This document shows positions 55,777-64,000 of a stretch of DNA of 64,000 nucleotides, one piece after another; within the stretch, counting starts at the first letter, position 1; each line of letters starts with the position of its first letter. Location of the stretch: positions 1 to 64,000 of the forward strand of contig MSXP01000001.1 in assembly GCA_002083635.1 (NCBI GenBank). The letters are read 5' to 3'. Under the pieces are notes generated by a model, which saw only the letters and a program-made list of their open reading frames with translations, was not told where the DNA came from and ran no database searches. The stretch is from Proteobacteria bacterium ST_bin12 (lineage in GTDB: Bacteria; Pseudomonadota; Gammaproteobacteria; Burkholderiales; Methylophilaceae). The translations under genes were made by a program, and so were the position numbers.

Positions 55777-56346
55777 TTAAATGAAATGACTAAGTTGTAT
55801 ATTAACAAACTCTGTTGGCTTACGCTTAAAACCACTCTTCGCATATTGATTGAAGCGACCAATTACATAACACATTATTAAATTGGCTTGCGCTTCAGCA
55901 TCACCCTTAACGCCAGTGGTGGTTTCTGCAATACGGATGCTTTGTTTTAAGCTGGCTTCGATTCGGTCATAAAGTTGATTGATGCGCGTTTGTAGCCATT
56001 CTTCTTCATTCACCAAAGCATCGCCAATTAGCACCCGCGTCATGCCGGGGTTTTTTTCGGCGAATTTAAGCAGCATGGTAATAATCAACTGCACTTGCTT
56101 TGTGCCATCGGTTTCATCTGTCGTGATTTTATTAATCACGCCAAAAATGCTGGCTTCAATAAATTCAATCAAGCCTTCAAACATTTGCGCTTTATTGGCA
56201 AAGTGGCGGTAAAGCGCGGCCTCAGACACATCCAACTTTGAAGCCAAACTAGCGGTGGTGATTTTCTCGCGCTTGGGGATTTCTAGCATTTTGGCGAGTG
56301 TTTCTAAGATTTGTTGCTTGCGATTAACAGCACGGTCAGATGCCAT
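55777..56346 (-). CDS. slmA: Nucleoid occlusion factor SlmA (TetR family)
   Basis: A 189-residue TetR-type protein that blocks FtsZ assembly over the nucleoid. The N-terminal helix-turn-helix is ITTASLASKLDVSEAALYRHF at about residues 29-49. The C-terminal domain keeps SlmA features such as EKNPGMTRVLIGDAL and ends near FNIQLSHFI-like residues. Its target FtsZ is encoded 8 kb upstream in this window. Confidence 0.9.
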   Translation of the reverse strand: MASDRAVNRKQQILETLAKMLEIPKREKITTASLASKLDVSEAALYRHFANKAQMFEGLIEFIEASIFGVINKITTDETDGTKQVQLIITMLLKFAEKNPGMTRVLIGDALVNEEEWLQTRINQLYDRIEASLKQSIRIAETTTGVKGDAEAQANLIMCYVIGRFNQYAKSGFKRKPTEFVNIQLSHFI

Positions 56347-56358
56347 ATTTTTCCTCTC

Positions 56359-56374
56359 ATTTTTAGTGTTAAGT
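56359..56374 (-). repeat. Copy of dispersed motif upstream of slmA
   Basis: The plus strand reads ATTTTTAGTGTTAAGT, the exact complement of the ACTTAACACTAAAAAT core at 26264. It lies 13 bases upstream of the slmA start, in the position of a promoter or operator. Confidence 0.5.
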
Positions 56375-56384
56375 CAGCTAGTTA

Positions 56385-57017
56385 TTATATATGAGTGTGA
56401 GTGAGCGCTAACACTGAGTTAATCCGATAATCAACAAAATTAGGTTTTTGTAATTGTTTAGTCACCCAAATCGTTTTCATGCCTAAGCGTTTTGCGGTCA
56501 TCAAGGCGGGCAGATTATCTTCTAGCATAATGCAATTTTTAGGATGCACATTTAAGGTTTTAAGTAACATTCGAAAGCCGCGAATCGATGGTTTGGCATG
56601 AAATTTAGTGGATTCAACGCTAAACACCAGCTCAAAACAATCTGCAATACCCATAATCGTTAACACCCGCATGGCGTAGTCGCGTGGCGCGTTAGTGAAC
56701 ACACACTTTCGCCCTTGCAAGCTTTGCAACAAATAGCGCAGTTGTTTAACCTGAACCACCATATTGGGCAAATCCATAAAAGCATGGGTTTGTTTTAAAA
56801 AGTGGAAAGCGTCAATGCCATGATGGCGCATTAAGCCTTTAAGTGTGGCACCATAAATGCGCCAATAGTGTTGCCGCAATTGGTGTGCAGCAACCTCATC
56901 TAACTCTAGCTCATCCATGATGTATTGCGTCATGGCGCGATTCATCACTGGAAAGATATGCGCAGAGGCATTGTGTAAGGTGTCGTCTAAATCGAAAATC
57001 CAGATTTTTTGTGTCAT
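56385..57017 (-). CDS. HAD-family pyrimidine 5'-nucleotidase-like phosphatase
   Basis: A 210-residue HAD hydrolase. Motif I is WIFDLDDTLHNA (nucleophile and acid Asp), motif II is VFTNAPRDYA, and motif IV is MLEDNLPAL. The helical cap fits the yeast SDT1/YjjG-like group that removes phosphate from UMP/CMP or modified nucleotides. It lies 38 bases upstream of slmA on the same strand. Confidence 0.82.
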   Translation of the reverse strand: MTQKIWIFDLDDTLHNASAHIFPVMNRAMTQYIMDELELDEVAAHQLRQHYWRIYGATLKGLMRHHGIDAFHFLKQTHAFMDLPNMVVQVKQLRYLLQSLQGRKCVFTNAPRDYAMRVLTIMGIADCFELVFSVESTKFHAKPSIRGFRMLLKTLNVHPKNCIMLEDNLPALMTAKRLGMKTIWVTKQLQKPNFVDYRINSVLALTHTHI

Positions 57018-57054
57018 TGTTAATCGTTGAAAAAGTCTGGATTATTAGGAATCA

Positions 57055-57078
57055 TCATTCCCGCTAAAGCAGAAATGA
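57055..57078. repeat. REP-like TCATTCCCGC hairpin after argB
   Basis: TCATTCCCGC (57055-57064) and GCAGAAATGA (57069-57078) form an imperfect hairpin around TAAA. It resembles the common bacterial intergenic TCATTCCCGCgaa repeats. It lies 12 bases past the argB stop and may act as a 3' stabiliser. Confidence 0.5.
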
Positions 57079-57090
57079 CGGGGATTGCAA

Positions 57091-58008
<918 letters not shown>

Positions 58009-58147
58009 TTAAAATTAAATTTGCTTCATTGTATCTAAAAAACGGCATTTTATTAAAAAGATTGTCAGCATCAATAGCAAAACTTAACCAAATAAATTGA
58101 TTGAATTTTGAGAGGATGGTTTTTATATCCCCACTAATCCACTTGAG

Positions 58148-59785
58148 CTAAAGGGATTTAACAAATACTTTTGATTTTCGTTGAAAATTGTACAATTTTT
58201 GTTTTTCTTGCGGCAGTTTTTCAATGGCTTGTTCAACAAATCCACGCTCTAAAAACCAATGCTCGGTGCGTGTGGTTAAGCAAAATAATTGTTTAAAGCC
58301 ATTTTCTTTAGCTTGCACTTGGCAATAGTTAAATAATCTGTCGCCACGGCCACCACCGCGGTAGGCTGGGTCAATCGCAAGACAGGCAAACTCAGCCATT
58401 TTGTCGTTAGCAAACGGGTATAGTGCCGCGCAACCAATCGTGCGGTTGTCGTGCTCCATCACATAAAAATGTTCAATTTCCATTTCAATGCGCTCGCGTC
58501 CGCGGCGCACTAAAATGCCATCATTTTCCAAAGGTTCAATCAGCTTTAATATGCCACCCACATCGTCAATATTGGCTTGGCGCATAGTTTCCAAGCCTTG
58601 CTCTGTCACCATTGTGCCTATGCCGTTATGCGTAAATAACTCTTGAATAATGGCGCCGTCAATATGCCGCGAAATCAAATGTGTGCGTGCCACACCTTGC
58701 TCGCAAGCGCGTACGGCGGCGGGCAGGTAGTAGTCAACGTCTTCAGAAAAGTGAATTGGCGTTTCGTTTTTTTGCACATTACGTAGCAGATTTTTGGCCT
58801 TTTCAGCTGTCATTTCGCGCAATAAATCGCCGCGCAAATTACGTACACCTTCTGAATCCATTAAAAAAATCAGCTTATCGGCATCAAGCGCAATCGCTGC
58901 ACTAACGGCGACATCTTCCAAGCTTAAGTTGAACGCTTCCCCTGTAGGTGAATAGCCAAGCGGCGAAAGCAATACCAGTTCATTATCATCCAGACGTTTT
59001 TGAATGCCAATCGCGTCTACTTTGCGCACTTCGCCTGTGTGCTGTAAATCAACACCATCGCGCACGCCAAGTGGCTTTGCGGTAACAAAGTTGCCACTCG
59101 CAACACGAATATCCGCGCCTGCCATTGGTGAGTTGGCGATACCCATCGATAATAATGCCTCAATCTCTACCCGCACCGCACCATTGGCTTCTTTTACTGC
59201 TTCCATGGCTGCGTCATCCGTCACGCGCAAGCCATTATGAAAAGCGGGCGTCAATTTATCGCGTTTTAAACGCTTCTCGATTTGAGGCCGTGCGCCATGC
59301 ACCAAAACTAATCTTACCTCTAAGCTAGCTAGAAGATTTAAATCATGTGATAGCGCAATAAATTGCTGTTCACTCACCACCTCGCCACCAAAGGCAATCA
59401 CAAAAGTACGCCCGCCGAATGCGTGTATATAAGGCGTAGCGGAGCGAAACCATTGAACAAAATTGATGGCGGATTTTTGTAAGTTGGCTGGGTTAGATAA
59501 GTAAGGCTGCTGCGATACTTGTAATTTATACAATTCAGAAGAAGCGGGCTCGCTTAAGGCGTAAAGAGTTGCTGGCGTGGTTTCCAGCGCAATACAAATT
59601 TTGCGTAACAAAACTTCAGAAACACCCAATTCGCCACGCTCTATGCGTGATAGGTTTCCAGCATCTGCACCTGTTTTACTTGCAAGTGCTTTCAGCGTGA
59701 GCGCTTGAGTTTTGCGCACATTGCGTATTGCAACACCAATGTGTTGTTGTGGTTCGGCTTTTGTAATTTCGGCTAATTTCATCAT
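58148..59785 (-). CDS. argA: N-acetylglutamate synthase with N-terminal XRE helix-turn-helix
   Basis: A 545-residue single reading frame with three parts. Residues 15-77 form an XRE/Cro-type helix-turn-helix (RKTQALTLKALASKTG, NLSRIERGE, LLRKICIALE). Residues 106-385 are the amino-acid-kinase-like arginine-sensing domain (RTFVIAFGGEVV, LVHGARPQIE). Residues 400-540 are the GNAT acetyltransferase with AYRGGGRGDRL. E. coli ArgA begins at about residue 105 here. The next Met after residue 2 is Met194, so no internal ATG gives a whole enzyme without the HTH. It makes N-acetylglutamate from acetyl-CoA and glutamate. Its promoter carries two palindromes (see 59793-59837). No Shine-Dalgarno is seen. 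Confidence 0.92.
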   Translation of the reverse strand: MMKLAEITKAEPQQHIGVAIRNVRKTQALTLKALASKTGADAGNLSRIERGELGVSEVLLRKICIALETTPATLYALSEPASSELYKLQVSQQPYLSNPANLQKSAINFVQWFRSATPYIHAFGGRTFVIAFGGEVVSEQQFIALSHDLNLLASLEVRLVLVHGARPQIEKRLKRDKLTPAFHNGLRVTDDAAMEAVKEANGAVRVEIEALLSMGIANSPMAGADIRVASGNFVTAKPLGVRDGVDLQHTGEVRKVDAIGIQKRLDDNELVLLSPLGYSPTGEAFNLSLEDVAVSAAIALDADKLIFLMDSEGVRNLRGDLLREMTAEKAKNLLRNVQKNETPIHFSEDVDYYLPAAVRACEQGVARTHLISRHIDGAIIQELFTHNGIGTMVTEQGLETMRQANIDDVGGILKLIEPLENDGILVRRGRERIEMEIEHFYVMEHDNRTIGCAALYPFANDKMAEFACLAIDPAYRGGGRGDRLFNYCQVQAKENGFKQLFCLTTRTEHWFLERGFVEQAIEKLPQEKQKLYNFQRKSKVFVKSL

Positions 59786-59792
59786 AATAAAA

Positions 59793-59837
59793 TGTATTAT
59801 TTACAATAACTATAAATTAAATATGTAAAAAATACAA
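59793..59837 (-). promoter_or_regulatory. argA promoter with two TGTA-N5-TACA operator-like sites
   Basis: On the minus strand -35 TTGTAT (59837-59832) and -10 TATAGT (59814-59809) are 17 bases apart. Two perfect 13-bp palindromes, TGTA-N5-TACA, lie at 59824-59836 (covering the -35) and 59793-59805 (covering the start of transcription). They are 31 bases apart, three helical turns, so a dimer pair would sit on one face. Autorepression by the ArgA helix-turn-helix is inferred. Confidence 0.7.
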
Positions 59838-59842
59838 ATTAT

Positions 59843-61012
59843 TTAAAAATCTTTGTTGCATTCTATGCAGCGATGTATGCTTTGAAGCCAAGGTTCACTC
59901 AAGTAGCCATTTCTAATGATTAGCTTGACGGAGTCTCCAGCCGCGATTTGCGAATACAAGCCGCTACTAATTTTAACGCGATTATCTACAGGAGGCTCGG
60001 CATTTTTGAGTTTCAAATGATAGGTGTAATAGCTGCTTCTTCTGCTTCTGTGATGTTTTTTGTACGTTTCTAAAACCTCATAACTTCTTACTTCTTCTGG
60101 CCTTTTATCTAAGTCAACATTAATGTCGTAAAGCAGGCCGTAGATAACAAAAGCCAATCCAAAACTGCTTATTAGCAATACGTTTACCAAAATCATGTGT
60201 CTACGGGCAGATTTTTTGATCAGCCTAAGAATTAGCAGGGCGATTAGCAATAAGGTCAATGTCGTAAGAATCAAAGTGTTGGGTACCAAGCTAAATGGGC
60301 TAAATAACACGTTATCAAAAGTGATGAAGCGTATTATTTCAAAGCCACCCCAAGTGACTAGTGCTAAGCTAAGTGCGCTAAAAATCGCAGTATTTCTTTG
60401 TGCAGGAATCTTCCAAAAATGTCTTTCAGAGATTTTATGGGCTTTTAGTGATGTCCTTAGCAAAAAAATATTGTGAATAACATGGTTAAATTTAGATGAT
60501 GAAGGAGTAATCTTGGATGATTTCTTAAAATAAAGCTCTACATATAATTTCTTGCCATCGCATATGATTTTGTTTTTATTACTTTTTTTAAAGTGCTCAT
60601 AACCACTCACGCTATTAAATAATACGGCTCTGATTAGCTGCATTATCTCGGCATCTTTACCAATTGTTTGCGTGTCTTCTTGAGTGATGCTGGTCAGGTA
60701 AAATTGCTTGTCGAATTGTGGGTTATTGGTGTGGAACTCCTCTGAAATCCCAAGCATTTTTGCGAGTTTATCAATGTTATTCTCACGCTTAATATAAAAC
60801 TGAAGTGTTGTTTCGCAGGATATCTCTATGCTGAGTCGACTTAAATCAATTTTTTGGAAGTCTTGTTGATTGTATTGGTAATAGCTCTTTTCGAGCCATC
60901 CTGAAAATTCCGTTTTTACACGTTTTTCTAGCAAAGATTTAAATTTTAGCTGCTGCCTTAAATATACATTTATAGAAACAAAAAAGACTGCAATCCCTAA
61001 ATAAAACCACAT
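59843..61012 (-). CDS. Unknown membrane protein
   Basis: A 389-residue protein I do not recognise. One helix lies at residues 2-20, then a soluble region of about 180 residues with many Lys and Ser. Three more helices follow at about 205-300, then a basic patch HHRSRRSSYYTYHLKLKN and a beta-rich end with IRNGYLSEPW. The end resembles a DUF3592-type domain. The ATG at 61012 is one base after the rsmE stop, with GGGGTGA upstream. A TTG at 61048 would run inside rsmE. Coupling to rsmE is likely. Confidence 0.6.
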   Translation of the reverse strand: MWFYLGIAVFFVSINVYLRQQLKFKSLLEKRVKTEFSGWLEKSYYQYNQQDFQKIDLSRLSIEISCETTLQFYIKRENNIDKLAKMLGISEEFHTNNPQFDKQFYLTSITQEDTQTIGKDAEIMQLIRAVLFNSVSGYEHFKKSNKNKIICDGKKLYVELYFKKSSKITPSSSKFNHVIHNIFLLRTSLKAHKISERHFWKIPAQRNTAIFSALSLALVTWGGFEIIRFITFDNVLFSPFSLVPNTLILTTLTLLLIALLILRLIKKSARRHMILVNVLLISSFGLAFVIYGLLYDINVDLDKRPEEVRSYEVLETYKKHHRSRRSSYYTYHLKLKNAEPPVDNRVKISSGLYSQIAAGDSVKLIIRNGYLSEPWLQSIHRCIECNKDF

Positions 61013-61013
61013 C

Positions 61014-61748
61014 TTAAAAGTCACCCCACAATATTTGCATGCTGGCAATGGCAGTAAGCGCAGCCGTTTCCGTACGCAAAATACGTGGCCCTAAAATAAT
61101 GGATTGAAAGCCTTGAGACGTAGCGGTATCAATTTCATGTTGGCTTAAGCCGCCTTCTGCGCCAATTAAAAGCGTAATTTTGCTATTTGGCTTAGCAATA
61201 TTAGCTAATTTCGCCGCACCAATAGGGTTAAGTAAAATGCGAGTGTCATCTTTGAACGGGTTATTTGCTAGTCAATGCGATAAACTCAAAGGCGCTAATA
61301 CCTTTGGTACAAAAGCACGGCCAGATTGTTCGCAAGCTGAGATCACGATGTTTTGCCAATGCTCAAGACGCTTTTGTGCGCGTTCTTGGCTGAGTTTAAC
61401 GACGCTGCGCTCGGTAGAAATTGGCTGAATCTCCTTTACGCCTAATTCTACGGCTTTTTGAATGGTGTAATCCATGCGATCACCGCTGGATATGCCTTGT
61501 AGCAAGGTGATACTTAACGCTGATTCTGAGTCGATTTTTTGGCAAGACTTAACACTCGAAATCACCTCATTTTTTTTGATGGAGATTAATTCGCAGTTGT
61601 AATCAAATCCATCGCCGTTAAATAACTTAATTTTGTCACCCACATTTAATCTTAAGGCGCGCGTGGCATGCGTCGCAGCGCTCAAGGATAGTGGAATTAC
61701 TGCTCCAATGCTCAATTTTTCTGCGCTATAAAATCGGGTATTAGACAT
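61014..61748 (-). pseudogene. rsmE: 16S rRNA m3U1498 methyltransferase interrupted by in-frame TGA
   Basis: The frame encodes 158 codons, one TGA (61274-61272), then 85 codons to a normal TAA, 244 in total. That is the size of intact RsmE (E. coli 243). The N-terminal PUA-like part starts TRFYSAEKLSIG. The C-terminal SPOUT knot has LLIGAEGGLSQHEI and LGPRILRTETAAL, which bind SAM. There is no frameshift: the frame is the same on both sides. The TGA sits where E. coli RsmE has Trp, so a TGG to TGA change is likely. Without read-through the product lacks its active site. A sequencing error cannot be excluded. Confidence 0.88.
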
Positions 61749-61804
61749 GATGGCGTAAAATGAAAGTGTTAAGATTAAATTATAAGTTAATTAAGGAGTA
61801 AAGC

Positions 61805-62377
61805 ATGGCAAGTTTACATCCCCCTGTGTGCGATTTTGGTTGGAAAGCCCCTGATTTTAAATTGCCCGCCGTCAATTACAGGGGTTCAGAAGGCAACTTG
61901 GTGTCGCGCGATATGATGATGGGTAAAAATGGCTTGCTGGTGATGTTTATTTGCAACCACTGCCCTTATGTCAAAACTATTAAAAGCCGGCTGGTGGTCA
62001 CTTGTCTTGAGCTGGAACAATATGGTATCAACAGTATCGCCATACAAAGCAATGATACGGTGAAATATCCAGACGACAATTTTGAACGTATGGAAGAAGA
62101 GGCGACGCAAAATCGCTTTAGTTTTCCCTACGTGTTAGACGAAACGCAAGAAGTCGCCAAAGCTTACGGAGCAGTTTGCACGCCCGATTTTTTTGGTTTT
62201 AATATCAAAGGTGAGCTGCAATACCGCGGCCGCTTTGATGCTTCTGGCCGTAACCCTGAATTGCCTGCGGACAATAAGCGCGATTTGTTTGATGCCATGA
62301 AAATGATTGCAGAAACAGGTGAAGGTCCGCGCGAGCAGATTGCCAGTATTGGATGCAGTATTAAATGGATTGAATAG
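61805..62377 (+). CDS. Thioredoxin/peroxiredoxin-like protein with CNHC motif
   Basis: A 190-residue cytoplasmic thioredoxin-fold protein. The redox motif is FICNHCPYVK near residue 50, with a second Cys pair member in YGAVCTPDFFGFN near the cis-Pro loop and GCSIKW at the end. It fits the AhpC/TSA-type 'thioredoxin family protein' group of unknown substrate. An AAGGAG site lies at 61792-61797, close before the ATG. It is divergent from rsmE with 56 bases between starts. Confidence 0.82.
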   Translation: MASLHPPVCDFGWKAPDFKLPAVNYRGSEGNLVSRDMMMGKNGLLVMFICNHCPYVKTIKSRLVVTCLELEQYGINSIAIQSNDTVKYPDDNFERMEEEATQNRFSFPYVLDETQEVAKAYGAVCTPDFFGFNIKGELQYRGRFDASGRNPELPADNKRDLFDAMKMIAETGEGPREQIASIGCSIKWIE

Positions 62378-62386
62378 AGGAAGATT

Positions 62387-63406
62387 GTGACGGAAATGAA
62401 TAAATTAAAATGGGGAATTTTAGGCGCAGCGCGGGTTAATGAGCGTTTGCTTCCAGCGATTATCGAAGCGTCCAATTCTGAGTTGGTTGCCATTGCCAGC
62501 CGCCGCGCTGGTGCTGCTAAAGCGACATTAAATAAATATGCGCCTTGTTATCAAAACGTGACTTGCTATGACGATTTACAATGCCTGATTGACGACCCCA
62601 ATGTAGAGGCGATTTACTGCCCGATGGCCAATGAGGAGCATGCAGAATGGGCGATTAAGGCCATTCATGCAGGCAAACATATCTTGATTGAAAAGCCGAT
62701 GGCGACAAGTTTAAAAGACATTGAGGCGATCGAAGTGGCTGCCAAAAAGGCCAAAGTCAAGGTAATGGAAGGCTTTATGTACCGCTTTCACCCGCAACAC
62801 GTGCGATTGCAAGAAATTGTTGAAAGCGGCTTGATAGGCAATGTGCTGTCTGCCCGCGCCAGCTTTTCGTTTTTGATGAAACAAGCACGTATGTATCGCA
62901 TCAACCGCAGAATGCAAGATGGCGGCGGCGCGATGTGGGATATTGGGCCATACGCTATACATTCTTTGCGCTGGTGCTTTCAAAAAAACGGCAAACCAGT
63001 AGAGCCAATTAAAGTAGTAGCCCATGCCAAACTCAATGAACATGGAGCCGATATTGTCACCAGCGGCGTTTTGGATTTTGGCCTAGATGCAGAAGGTCGT
63101 GCACTGTTTGGCCATTTCGACATCAGCTTTGAACGTAGTCGCAAATCTGAATACGAAATTATAGGCACAAAAGGCTGGGTTAAATGCAATGCTACATGGG
63201 TGTTTCAAAACGATGTACCAGTAATTAGCTGGGCAACGGAAGATGGCAAATATGCCGAGGAGCGCTTTGCACCAAGTAACCACTTTAATTTAGAAATTGA
63301 GCATTTTAGTGACTGTGTTTTGAATGACAAGCAGCCTTTGCTGACCTTTGAAGATGCCAAGGCGAATTGCAAGGGGATTGAGATGGTTTTGCAGGCAGTA
63401 TTATAG
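62387..63406 (+). CDS. Gfo/Idh/MocA-family oxidoreductase
   Basis: A 339-residue NAD(P)-dependent sugar or inositol-type dehydrogenase. The Rossmann loop is LKWGILGAARVNERLLP near residue 5. The conserved lysine is in LIEKPMATS near residue 103. HPQHVRLQEIVESGLIG leads into the C-terminal substrate domain with YAIHSLRWC. The substrate cannot be told. The GTG start has GAGGAAG just upstream, nine bases after the previous gene. Confidence 0.86.
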   Translation: MTEMNKLKWGILGAARVNERLLPAIIEASNSELVAIASRRAGAAKATLNKYAPCYQNVTCYDDLQCLIDDPNVEAIYCPMANEEHAEWAIKAIHAGKHILIEKPMATSLKDIEAIEVAAKKAKVKVMEGFMYRFHPQHVRLQEIVESGLIGNVLSARASFSFLMKQARMYRINRRMQDGGGAMWDIGPYAIHSLRWCFQKNGKPVEPIKVVAHAKLNEHGADIVTSGVLDFGLDAEGRALFGHFDISFERSRKSEYEIIGTKGWVKCNATWVFQNDVPVISWATEDGKYAEERFAPSNHFNLEIEHFSDCVLNDKQPLLTFEDAKANCKGIEMVLQAVL

Positions 63407-63420
63407 TTAGCGTAGCAAAT

Positions 63421-63444
63421 TAAAACGAGGCTCATAGCCCCGTT
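63421..63444 (-). terminator. Terminator of the BON-domain gene
   Basis: On the minus strand AACGGGGCT (63444-63436) pairs with AGCCTCGTT (63432-63424) around ATG with one G-T wobble, followed by TTTTA. It lies between the two converging genes. Confidence 0.72.
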
Positions 63445-63482
63445 AATTAGTTTAGGTAAACTAAGGCTAAACCCAACTATTG

Positions 63483-63791
63483 TTAAGGTGTTACAACAAT
63501 ATCGTTTTTAACTGAAGTTACGCCTTTAACATTTTTAGCTAAAACAACTGCTTTGTCTGCTTCAGCTTGTGTTTTTGCAGTACCAGATAAATGTACTAAA
63601 CCGTTGCTGTCTGTTTCTACCTTGATTGCAGTAGCACTAACTGTTTTGTCTTTAGCAAATTCAGCTTTTACTTTGGTTGTAATAACGGCATCACCCATCT
63701 TAGTACCAACCGTGTCACCATCTGCAGCAAATGCAGCTAAAGGCATCGTTAAAGCACCAATAATTAACAAACTTTTCATATTCATTTTCAT
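63483..63791 (-). CDS. BON-domain periplasmic protein (OsmY-like)
   Basis: A 102-residue exported protein. The signal peptide ends PLAAFAAD (about residue 23). One BON domain covers residues 33-100 (DAVITTKVKAEFAKD, VHLSGTAKTQAEADKA, GVTSVKNDIVVTP). OsmY-like proteins protect the envelope under stress; E. coli OsmY has two such domains. AAGGAAAT precedes the ATG. The 209 bases beyond (63792-64000) hold its promoter region and no other gene I can support. Confidence 0.85.
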   Translation of the reverse strand: MKMNMKSLLIIGALTMPLAAFAADGDTVGTKMGDAVITTKVKAEFAKDKTVSATAIKVETDSNGLVHLSGTAKTQAEADKAVVLAKNVKGVTSVKNDIVVTP

Positions 63792-64000
63792 GATATTTCC
63801 TTTTCTTTAAGAAATTAAAAATTAAGTTGTGCAGAACACAAGCGTCATTTTAGGCATTCAGAAAATATTTCGAATAGGGTGCTGGCTGATATTGCTGTAG
63901 GTGTTTTCTTGCGAGTTCTGACAGAGTTTAGGATTGTAAAGACTGAATTACTTTAGGAGTTATGAGGTTAGATTGAGGTTGCCCGCATTTGTCGGACGCT

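Noticed and set aside
61272..61274. Reading TGA as Trp or selenocysteine throughout this organism
   Set aside because: TGA is the normal stop of many genes here (for example the ATGA overlaps fdsG-fdsB, ftsI-murE and murG-murC), and no SECIS-like structure is evident. Only rsmE is affected.

Overview
The window looks like a chromosomal segment of a methylotrophic betaproteobacterium, most probably Methylophilaceae (Methylotenera/Methylophilus type). The evidence is the tail of a lanthanide-type methanol dehydrogenase gene (xoxF) followed by xoxJ and two xoxG-like cytochromes, a soluble NAD-dependent molybdenum formate dehydrogenase operon, AT-rich intergenic DNA, and a betaproteobacterial gene set (DUF3579, NDUFA9-like epimerase, yraN-dolP). 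I see no prophage, insertion sequence, CRISPR array or tRNA.

Layout. 1-4.4 kb: methanol oxidation (xoxF end, xoxJ, xoxG, a duplicated lipoprotein cytochrome, NDH-2). 4.4-10 kb, minus strand: lplT, PIN-PhoH ATPase, a peroxiredoxin, an orphan histidine kinase and tonB. 10.1-20 kb: molybdenum cofactor genes moeA-mobB-mobA-moaA on the minus strand, divergent from fdsG-fdsB-fdsA-fdhD-fdsD. 20-27.6 kb: GT39-like membrane protein, rpmE, rho, trxA, a PilZ-like unknown, TlpA-like thioredoxin, DUF3579, dolP and yraN. 27.6-30.5 kb: rsmI, pyrC, an unknown membrane protein and RNase P RNA. 30.6-49.7 kb: a complete division and cell-wall (dcw) cluster, mraZ to ftsZ plus lpxC, headed by a recognisable promoter with four MraZ boxes. 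49.7-54.8 kb: small membrane protein, slt, epimerase, cca and piuC. 55-61.7 kb, minus strand: a stand-alone HsdR-N-like nuclease, slmA, a HAD phosphatase, argB, an unusual HTH-argA fusion, an unknown membrane protein and rsmE broken by one in-frame TGA. 61.8-64 kb: thioredoxin-like protein, Gfo/Idh/MocA oxidoreductase and a BON-domain periplasmic protein.

How it fits together. XoxF oxidises methanol in the periplasm and passes electrons to XoxG cytochromes. Formate, the end of the C1 oxidation route, is oxidised by FdsABG to make NADH, and the adjacent moa/mob/moe genes and fdhD supply and sulfurate its bis-MGD cofactor. The dcw cluster makes lipid II and the divisome.

The most unusual observation is the N-acetylglutamate synthase gene (58148-59785). 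It carries an N-terminal XRE-type helix-turn-helix with no internal start that would give an intact enzyme without it. Its promoter (TTGTAT-17-TATAGT) is overlapped by two perfect TGTA-N5-TACA palindromes 31 bp apart, which suggests a self-regulating arginine-pathway enzyme. Next in interest are the in-frame TGA at a probable Trp codon of rsmE, the tandem duplication of xoxG together with its 3' hairpin, and a dispersed intergenic motif with the core ACTTAACACTA.
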